NCBI GenBank assembly: GCA_965662565.1
Contig: CBFIHS010000003.1
Location: 1 to 64,000, forward strand
Source of the DNA: UBA5109 sp965662565
Lineage (GTDB): Bacteria > Pseudomonadota > Gammaproteobacteria > Pseudomonadales > Pseudohongiellaceae
Direction of reading: 5' to 3'
DNA length: 64,000 bases
Shown: in pieces, positions 58,518 through 64,000 of the stretch
Layout of the letters: every line of letters starts with the position of its first letter
How positions within the stretch are numbered: position 1 is the first letter of the stretch
Position numbers and translations under genes: made by a program
The notes under the pieces: generated by a model
Told to the model about the DNA's origin: nothing
Database searches by the model: none
Seen by the model: only the letters and a program-made list of their open reading frames with translations

Positions 58518-60347
58518 TTAGTCTGGCAAAGCGAATACATAAAGATTATTGCCACCACCAAAACCACCGTAAATTGATCCGCCAGTGCTGACAGACAAGT
58601 ATTGTTTACCATCAACCATGAAGGTGGTTGGGTAGCCGCTTATTGTGGTACCTAAGTTTATTTCCCAAAGGATTTCACCATTACGTTGATCAAATGCTTT
58701 CATCCGGCCTCTATTATCACCACCAAATATGATGCCGCCACTAGTAGAGATTAAAGTCATCATCATGGCGCTTTGTTCGTGTTCCCAGAGAGTTTCACCA
58801 GTTTCAGCTGAGATAGCTGTCACGCTAGCCGGTAAAGTTTCTTGCCCTTCTGGTAAAGCTGCCGCGCTGCCGAAAATGCCATAGAGATTATCTAAGCTAG
58901 GTTCAGTCATTGTAGCTGTTACAGTTTGGCATTGACGTGCCAAGGGAAAATACATGACGTTGTTGTCAGGATTATAGGAGCCAGAAGGCCAGCCGCGACT
59001 CAGGCCACCACATGTGTAAACTGACTGACCAACTTCAGTGAAGAGGACTTCTGGATTGATTGAAACAGCTCCAGTATTAACATCAATATCGGATACAAGG
59101 TTTTGATAAACCACGGATGTAGCCCAAAGGAACTCGCCGGTTTCTCTATCAAGTGTGTAAACTAATCCAGGCTTTCCAGGGATACCTGTAAGTACCTTAC
59201 GTACTTCGCCAGGCTCGATATCAGGGTTGATCCACTCAACAGAGTCAGCATCTGGAGTCACTGCTGTATCAACTAGGAGTCTTTCAAATGGGAAATCGTA
59301 GTCCCAGTGATCTACTAAATGCTGGTAATACCAAACAATTTCACCAGTGTCGGCATCTATAGCCAAAGTAGAGTTGTGGTACAAGTAATCATACTCGTTT
59401 CCTGCCATCATGTATTTTGGCGCAGGGGAGGTAACCGAAGTTCCGAAATAAACCAGGTTAAGTTCTGGATCGTAGGAAGGCACCAACCAGGTGCCAACAT
59501 GCCAGCGTTCCTCGTCGGCCATATCGCCCCAACTATCACCACCAGCTTCACCCATTCTAGCGATAGTACTGGTGCGCCAGATTTCACGGCCTGTTTTGGC
59601 ATCATGAGCTGTCATGATACAAGCATTCGGACTACCTTCAGGTTCGCAACCTCGACCAGAAATAGCCATACCATTAGCTATAATTGGACCAGAGGTTTGT
59701 TGTGCCCCTTGATGGTAATCGAGAATCTGAGTTTCCCAGACCAACTCTCCAGTCCGGGCATTAACTGCATAGATGAAATCATCAGCACTGGTGTCAATAA
59801 TTAGGTCTTCATAAATTGCTAAGTTACGATTAATGTCGGGTACAGGAAAATAGTCGCGAAGATCATCTGGCATGCGACGAGTGTACTCCCAGATCATGTC
59901 TCCACTACGAATATCGATGGCCTGAATAACATCCATCGGGTTAGGAAAAAACATGATCCCATCATGCACAAGGGCCGTACCCTCTTGAATTCCCGCTTTT
60001 AAGTTGCGGGTCCAGACCATGCGTAACTCATCAACATTATCAGTGTTAATCTGATCAAGTGGGCTATGGCCCCAAGAATTTAGAGTTCGACGCCACATTA
60101 ACCAATCGGCAGGATCAGGGTTTTGAAGCATTTCATCAGTCACTGCAGTGAAATCAGTAATGCTAAGCTCGCTAGCAGGTGCTACACCGGCTCCACCCAT
60201 AGCGTCTAGTATCTCCGCCGGTGCATCTGCAGCAGATGCAAATTGGAATAAAGTTGGGGCTAGTATGACTGCTCCAATTAGAGATTTGAGATGGCTTTGT
60301 AGTGTATTTGTTAGCAAATGTTTTTTTCTAAAATTGCGGTTCTGCAT
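58518..60347 (-). CDS. PQQ-dependent dehydrogenase, periplasmic quinoprotein
   Basis: The 609-residue protein starts with a long signal peptide (IGAVILAPTLFQFASA) behind a good AGGGG site. The mature part has repeated beta-propeller W motifs, seen as AIDIRSGDMIWEY, AVNARTGELVWET, AHDAKTGREIWRT, AIDADTGEIVWYYQ, TLDRETGEFLW, AISAETGETLWEH and AFDQRNGEILWEI, consistent with the eight-bladed quinoprotein fold. HWDYDFPFE is the usual catalytic-region segment. It resembles type I alcohol dehydrogenases; no cytochrome domain is fused. The adjacent vicinal Cys-Cys pair of methanol dehydrogenase is not evident, although Cys occurs in GRGCEPEGSPNACI. The substrate is unknown, and no PQQ synthesis genes are in the window. 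Confidence 0.88.
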   Translation of the reverse strand: MQNRNFRKKHLLTNTLQSHLKSLIGAVILAPTLFQFASAADAPAEILDAMGGAGVAPASELSITDFTAVTDEMLQNPDPADWLMWRRTLNSWGHSPLDQINTDNVDELRMVWTRNLKAGIQEGTALVHDGIMFFPNPMDVIQAIDIRSGDMIWEYTRRMPDDLRDYFPVPDINRNLAIYEDLIIDTSADDFIYAVNARTGELVWETQILDYHQGAQQTSGPIIANGMAISGRGCEPEGSPNACIMTAHDAKTGREIWRTSTIARMGEAGGDSWGDMADEERWHVGTWLVPSYDPELNLVYFGTSVTSPAPKYMMAGNEYDYLYHNSTLAIDADTGEIVWYYQHLVDHWDYDFPFERLLVDTAVTPDADSVEWINPDIEPGEVRKVLTGIPGKPGLVYTLDRETGEFLWATSVVYQNLVSDIDVNTGAVSINPEVLFTEVGQSVYTCGGLSRGWPSGSYNPDNNVMYFPLARQCQTVTATMTEPSLDNLYGIFGSAAALPEGQETLPASVTAISAETGETLWEHEQSAMMMTLISTSGGIIFGGDNRGRMKAFDQRNGEILWEINLGTTISGYPTTFMVDGKQYLSVSTGGSIYGGFGGGNNLYVFALPD

Positions 60348-60680
60348 GTCACGCCCCTTTAAAATATTTTTTCAATTTTTATATTACACAATTCATGTGC
60401 AAATAGTATGTAATTAGTGTGTAGATGATAGCCTCTGGATGGGTAGATATCAAAGTCAAATTACTCGCTAAATCAAGCTGCTTCCAGCCTTAATAAGCTG
60501 GTTAGGCAGTTATTTCTCTTCAGCTGATATAGTGGATATTAGTCAAGTATTGGAAAATGAATTGTCCTTTATATTTCTGCTATGTAGGCTATGAAGTTAT
60601 CTAGCCTAAGATAATTGAATGCTTAAGAAAGCAGGTAATATTGATTTTAGATTAAACAGTTTGAGGCCACATAAGAGATT
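60348..60680. other. Intergenic region between divergent genes
   Basis: This 333-base AT-rich stretch separates the PQQ dehydrogenase gene from the first methyltransferase gene. It must hold the promoters of both, but no convincing -35/-10 pair, operator or RNA structure was found. No short gene is evident. Confidence 0.5.
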
Positions 60681-61466
60681 ATGAGTAGAACCCAAGTACA
60701 TAAACTTTCAAAATCCCAAATAAAGGCGTTTGCAATTGAGCAGCGAAATCAAAATAAGTTTTATGACATAAGCAGGCAAAATCTTAATGAAGCATTTTTC
60801 GGTTCATTGGATAGATACTGCGATATTCTCTTCGCTTTAAGAGAGTCTCCACGAGTATTAGATGCTGGTTCAGCGCAAGGCTTATTGGTTGCTCTTTTAA
60901 AGATGCTTGGACACGAAGTATACGCTGTTGATTTTACGGATTTCTCAGAAGACGACACGATCAAAAGGCATGAAATCCCGTTTCAAGTATGCAATATAGA
61001 AGCGGACACAATTCCTTTTGAATCTGATTTTTTCGATGCTGTTTGTTGCTGTCAGGTCTATGAGCATTTTACCCACACACATTTAGCGCCAACTTATGAA
61101 TTGAAGCGAATTTTAAGGCCTGGAGGAATACTCGAAATTGATGTGCCAAACGCCGTGAGTTTTCGAAATCGAAGCAGAATGTTAAGAGGTAAGCACATTA
61201 CCTATGATTACAAAACAAATTACCTTTATCAGGATCCAGAAGTTTATAAAGGTAGGGAGTATTATCCGATGCGTCACAATCGAGAGTTTACTAAAAAAGA
61301 ATTAGAATTGTTGTTGAGGGAGACTGGTTTTTCTGAAGTGGAAGTGAAGTTTATTAAATCACGTCGTTACAGAACTGGGATCGAACAAATCAAATCAATT
61401 GGAACCAGTATCAAAGATGCAGTTCCTTCGTTTAGGAAAACATTGATGGCTTTTGCAGTTAAGTAG
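60681..61466 (+). CDS. Class I SAM-dependent methyltransferase (copy 1)
   Basis: The 261-residue protein has a methyltransferase-11/23-like core: motif I VLDAGSAQGLLVALL, the acidic end of beta-2 in YAVDFTD, and motif IV-V as FDAVCCCQVYEHF followed by LKRILRPGGILEIDVPN. Motif I has Ala-Gln in place of the usual Gly-x-Gly spacing, so SAM binding is probable but not certain. The C-terminal Lys/Arg-rich part may contact a membrane or polyanion. It is 57 bases upstream of a second methyltransferase gene and probably co-transcribed. The substrate is unknown; polysaccharide or lipid methylation fits the neighbours. Confidence 0.8.
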   Translation: MSRTQVHKLSKSQIKAFAIEQRNQNKFYDISRQNLNEAFFGSLDRYCDILFALRESPRVLDAGSAQGLLVALLKMLGHEVYAVDFTDFSEDDTIKRHEIPFQVCNIEADTIPFESDFFDAVCCCQVYEHFTHTHLAPTYELKRILRPGGILEIDVPNAVSFRNRSRMLRGKHITYDYKTNYLYQDPEVYKGREYYPMRHNREFTKKELELLLRETGFSEVEVKFIKSRRYRTGIEQIKSIGTSIKDAVPSFRKTLMAFAVK

Positions 61467-61523
61467 AGTACTTTCTAAGAGTAGTATTCATGCTTTGGCT
61501 CTCGAAATGAAATAGGACTTTTA

Positions 61524-62321
61524 ATGAAAACAAATACTTCGAAACAATGGGAAGCCTTGTGGGAAAATGCAACTGATCGCTTACGAGAGTTGATTTATGC
61601 GGTTGCAGTAGAGGAAAACAGTGCGGTCTGGCAGTCTGTTTCAACTGCACTCAAAGATTCGGATATTGCTTTGGGGCCTGATACCAAAGTGATTGAAATC
61701 GGGGCTGGTGCAGGAACTTACAGTGCCATATTTGCTAAGCAGGGCGCTCCTGTTACTGTTCTGGATTATTCCCCTAAAGCATTGGAAACCAGTGCTGCGC
61801 TGTTTGATAGCCTAAAGCTTGAAGTTGAGACAATTGAAGCGGATGCCTTGGCTCTACCTGAAAATCTAACTGGCCAATTTAATGTTGTTATGTCATTCGG
61901 ACTTGCTGAGCATTTTTATGGAGGCAATAGAGTAAAAATCTTGAAGTCGCATTTTGACCTTTTGAAACCAGGCGGGCTTTGTGTAATTTCAGTTCCTAAC
62001 GCCAACTGTTGGCCTTACCGTTTTTGGAAATGGCGCAGAGAAGTATTTGGTAAGTGGGAATTTGGTTTAGAGGAACCTTTTAGTCGCAAAGAGTTTATAA
62101 AATTATGTAAAGAGCTTAATCAAGAACCATTAGGTTTTAGTGGGTCGCCCTTCTGGTCTTCTTTTAATTTTTTATTGCCCTTTGCGAGATGGAAAAAATC
62201 TATTCAGAAAAAGAAATTAGGTGATGCGTATTTTGATCCTGAAAGAGTCACTATGCAGAGTTCTGGCTCTTTAGATGTGCACTACGGCTACGCATTAGTT
62301 CTCTTGGTAAGAAAGAAATAA
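61524..62321 (+). CDS. Class I SAM-dependent methyltransferase (copy 2)
   Basis: The 265-residue protein has a clear SAM fold: motif I VIEIGAGAGTYSAIFA, the acidic VTVLDYSPKAL, IEADALALP and the VMSFGLAEHF post-motif segment, then LLKPGGLCVISVPNANCWPYR. A basic aromatic C-terminal half (RWKKSIQKKK) may be membrane-facing. It shares general layout but little detail with copy 1, so the two are not recent duplicates. It ends 16 bases before the convergent DsbA-family gene. The substrate is unknown. Confidence 0.85.
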   Translation: MKTNTSKQWEALWENATDRLRELIYAVAVEENSAVWQSVSTALKDSDIALGPDTKVIEIGAGAGTYSAIFAKQGAPVTVLDYSPKALETSAALFDSLKLEVETIEADALALPENLTGQFNVVMSFGLAEHFYGGNRVKILKSHFDLLKPGGLCVISVPNANCWPYRFWKWRREVFGKWEFGLEEPFSRKEFIKLCKELNQEPLGFSGSPFWSSFNFLLPFARWKKSIQKKKLGDAYFDPERVTMQSSGSLDVHYGYALVLLVRKK

Positions 62322-62337
62322 ATTCCAAAAATTGGGA

Positions 62338-62988
62338 TTAATGAGTTACTTGAGCTGACATAAGTTCTTCGATAAGTTGTTGCCAACCTTCAGGGTCCTT
62401 ATAAAGGCTCTGATGGTTTAATTTTTGAATCTCTCCGTCTTGCTCCAGAGCAAAAGTTGGAAATCCGTTGCCGTTAACTTCTTGCATGAAGATTCGGCTT
62501 GCATTGATGTGCTGAGCAACATCAAATCCAGATAGCTTGTCGAAAGCTTCATCAAAAGCCACTGCAGGTATTCCGCATTCTGTAGCAATTTCTCTTAAGA
62601 TTTCTTTTTCAACGACACGACGTCCTTCCATAAAATGGGCGTTAATTATCGCTTTGTAGTATCTGAGCTTATCTTCTTCAGCCAACTCGACAGCAAGAAT
62701 CGCCTGGATTGGGGGTGTTGAATCCAACACAGCAGTGTTGGAATCCAGAAGCTCAGTAAAAGCCATGCTAGGGGTTTGACCGCTGAGCTTTGTAATATGT
62801 ACGTGGTGGTTGAAGATGAAATCTCGCATGTTTTGTTCAACAGTCTGGTCATTAGGCGTTGAAAAAAGGCCGCCAAAATGGAGTTTGAGATTCAAATTCG
62901 GAATTTTTTGGCAAGCATTAATCATTGGTATGGCGCCGAAACACCAGCCGCACAGAGGGTCGGTTATTAAATGTAAAGTGTTGTTCAT
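62338..62988 (-). CDS. DsbA-family (thioredoxin-fold) oxidoreductase, FrnE-like
   Basis: I used the ATG at 62988 (MNNTLHLITDPLCGWC), which has an AGGAAG site; the frame is open to 63048. The redox motif is C-G-W-C in DPLCGWCFGAIP at the N-terminal end of helix 1, followed by the DsbA alpha-helical insert. The cis-Pro region is GNGFPTFALEQDG. No signal peptide is seen, which suits the cytoplasmic FrnE-like or 2-hydroxychromene carboxylate isomerase-like branch. It may be a stress-related disulphide oxidoreductase; the substrate is unknown. Confidence 0.85.
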   Translation of the reverse strand: MNNTLHLITDPLCGWCFGAIPMINACQKIPNLNLKLHFGGLFSTPNDQTVEQNMRDFIFNHHVHITKLSGQTPSMAFTELLDSNTAVLDSTPPIQAILAVELAEEDKLRYYKAIINAHFMEGRRVVEKEILREIATECGIPAVAFDEAFDKLSGFDVAQHINASRIFMQEVNGNGFPTFALEQDGEIQKLNHQSLYKDPEGWQQLIEELMSAQVTH

Positions 62989-63151
62989 CGTCTTCCTGCT
63001 GGGTCTTGAATGAGGTATAAAGTTAATCATTGGAGCTATTTTGACCATTTTAACAGATCAGGTAGTACGGGTGCAGTATTACCCGTAAGCTACATATAAG
63101 CTTTTGTTCAGATTAGCGTTTAACTTATATTTACCCTAAAGAGGAAGAAAA

Positions 63152-63664
63152 ATGATTGGTGAGAATAAAAATAAGATTTTAAGGATTCTTGGGAATTTAC
63201 GAGGAGTCTTGCTCGTATTATTAGCCGTGGGATGTGGGCAGTTGGTTTTTGCTCAAAATCAGGATAGTTCTCTTGAATCAGAGTTTTTACTGCAATTGAC
63301 CCTGGAGTTGGCAGGGGAGCCAGTTAGCGCTGGGCATACTACAATTGCTTCAATTGGCAGTGGCAGTTTTTCTGGCCCTAAATTGAAGGGAACCGTGCTT
63401 GCGGGGGGTGCCGATTGGATGACGCAAGTTTCCGGCCACAGTGCGTTAGATGTTCGTATCTCGCTTTTGACTGACGATGGTGCTTACATTTACATGCACT
63501 ACACAGGAATGATCTATGAAGGTGAGTCGGGCGCGTATTGGCGAGTGACACCTAGCTTTCAAACAGCTTCAGAAAAATACAACTGGCTGAATCATCTTGT
63601 CACAGTAGGAACGGGAAGCTTCGTTGATGGGGCGGTTGCTTACGATATTTTCAGTATTTTATAA
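63152..63664 (+). CDS. Exported DUF3237-domain protein
   Basis: The 170-residue protein has a hydrophobic export signal (GVLLVLLAVGCGQLVFAQ), either cleaved after VFA or lipid-modified at the Cys in AVGC. The mature part is a DUF3237 domain with GSGSFSGPKLKGTVLAGGADW, LTDDGAYIYMHYTGM and FQTASEKYNWLNHLVTVGTG. The domain is a beta-barrel of unknown activity found next to metabolic enzymes. A GAGGAAG site precedes the ATG. It is convergent with uvrA. Confidence 0.83.
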   Translation: MIGENKNKILRILGNLRGVLLVLLAVGCGQLVFAQNQDSSLESEFLLQLTLELAGEPVSAGHTTIASIGSGSFSGPKLKGTVLAGGADWMTQVSGHSALDVRISLLTDDGAYIYMHYTGMIYEGESGAYWRVTPSFQTASEKYNWLNHLVTVGTGSFVDGAVAYDIFSIL

Positions 63665-63671
63665 GAGTTTA

Positions 63672-63703
63672 AGTAAAGCCTAGACTAAAGTCTGGGCTTT
63701 ACT
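63672..63703. terminator. Hairpin between convergent DUF3237 and uvrA genes
   Basis: AGTAAAGCCTAGACT (63672-63686) pairs with AGTCTGGGCTTTACT (63689-63703) with one wobble and a tiny loop. It lies eight bases after the DUF3237 stop and 15 bases from the uvrA stop. The U tract is weak on both strands, so it is a likely but not classic bidirectional terminator. Confidence 0.5.
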
Positions 63704-63717
63704 GTTCAAAAGTATTG

Positions 63718-64000
63718 CTAAATACCAAGAGTCTTCTTCAAATAGTGTCCTGTGTAAGATCCTTTAATTAACGCAACTTGCTCTGGCGTACCTGTCGCGA
63801 TAATTTTGCCGCCGCCGTCGCCACCCTCAGGGCCTAGATCAACAACCCAATCTGCAGTTTTAATCACATCTAAATTATGTTCAATGACGACAATAGTGTT
63901 TCCAGCATCGCGCAGTCTGTGCAAGACGTTCAGTAATTGTTTGATGTCATGAAAGTGCAAGCCTGTAGTAGGCTCGTCAAGAATATAGAGTGTTTGCCCT
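63718..64000 (-). CDS. uvrA: Excinuclease ABC subunit A, C-terminal end (start outside window)
   Basis: The frame stays open to the right edge of the window, so only the last 94 residues are seen. They show the Walker B and D-loop LYILDEPTTGLHFHDI, the H-loop VIEHNLDVIKTADWVVDLGPEGGDGGG, and the tail SYTGHYLKKTLG, all diagnostic of the second ABC module of UvrA. UvrA scans DNA for lesions with UvrB in nucleotide excision repair. Confidence 0.96.
   Translation of the reverse strand, partial: GQTLYILDEPTTGLHFHDIKQLLNVLHRLRDAGNTIVVIEHNLDVIKTADWVVDLGPEGGDGGGKIIATGTPEQVALIKGSYTGHYLKKTLGI

Overview
The window is a 64 kb piece of a gammaproteobacterial chromosome, apparently a metagenome- or draft-type scaffold because it carries two runs of N. 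Gene order points to the Pseudomonadales or a related marine OMG-type lineage. It keeps several gene blocks in the order known from Pseudomonas: rpsU-yqeY-dnaG-rpoD, tsaD-folB-folK-cca-apaH-apaG-rsmA-pdxA-surA-lptD-amgK-murU, rpe-trpE-trpG-trpC-vfr-osmC-coq7, and purD-purH-fis-dusB-(DUF3426)-prmA-accC-accB-aroQ-dsbD(N). The DNA is moderately AT-rich by eye, and there is no integrase, transposase, phage gene, CRISPR array or restriction system.

Layout. 1-3.5 kb: the end of an RhlE-type helicase, a transglutaminase-like protein, an EamA transporter and a CAU-anticodon tRNA. 3.6-8.3 kb: the macromolecular synthesis operon (rpsU, yqeY, dnaG, rpoD; minus strand) with a promoter candidate and a terminator. 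8.4-19.8 kb: an accessory block of mostly exported proteins lying between rpsU and tsaD, which are neighbours in Pseudomonas and many other relatives. It holds an amidohydrolase lipoprotein, a TPR/TonB-C protein, three related secreted proteins of unknown function, a DUF6152 protein, a Sel1-repeat protein, an exported metallo-beta-lactamase-fold protein and an MltD-like lytic transglycosylase. 19.9-33.9 kb: tRNA modification, pterin/folate, rRNA methylation, vitamin B6, outer-membrane biogenesis and peptidoglycan recycling (amgK-murU). 34-35.2 kb: an exported FAH-family protein. 35.4-39.7 kb: rpe and trpE-G-C without trpD, then a Vfr/CRP regulator interrupted by a pentanucleotide tandem repeat. 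39.9-53.4 kb: housekeeping genes for ubiquinone, purines, Fis, acetyl-CoA carboxylase, shikimate and unsaturated fatty acids (fabA-fabB), both N gaps, and an orphan DsbD N-terminal domain. 53.6-64 kb: GDP-mannose/UDP-glucose precursor genes (manC-galU-manB), a membrane-anchored sulfotransferase, a PQQ-dependent dehydrogenase, two methyltransferases, a DsbA-family protein, an exported DUF3237 protein and the C-terminal end of uvrA.

Most noteworthy: (1) the vfr-like gene is out of frame because of a (TTATA)4 repeat, where three copies would restore the family reading frame, so it is either phase-variable or an error; (2) the rpsU-tsaD accessory block contains three paralogous secreted proteins, two of them translationally coupled to a metallo-beta-lactamase-fold protein with a degenerate metal motif, a candidate undescribed extracytoplasmic system; (3) a stand-alone DsbD alpha domain sits where full dsbD is expected; (4) trpD is absent from the trp cluster; (5) the N gap in prmA is flanked by an exact 77-bp duplication that looks like unmerged contig ends, while the other gap lies in a 9-bp minisatellite coding for Ala-Asp-Asp.
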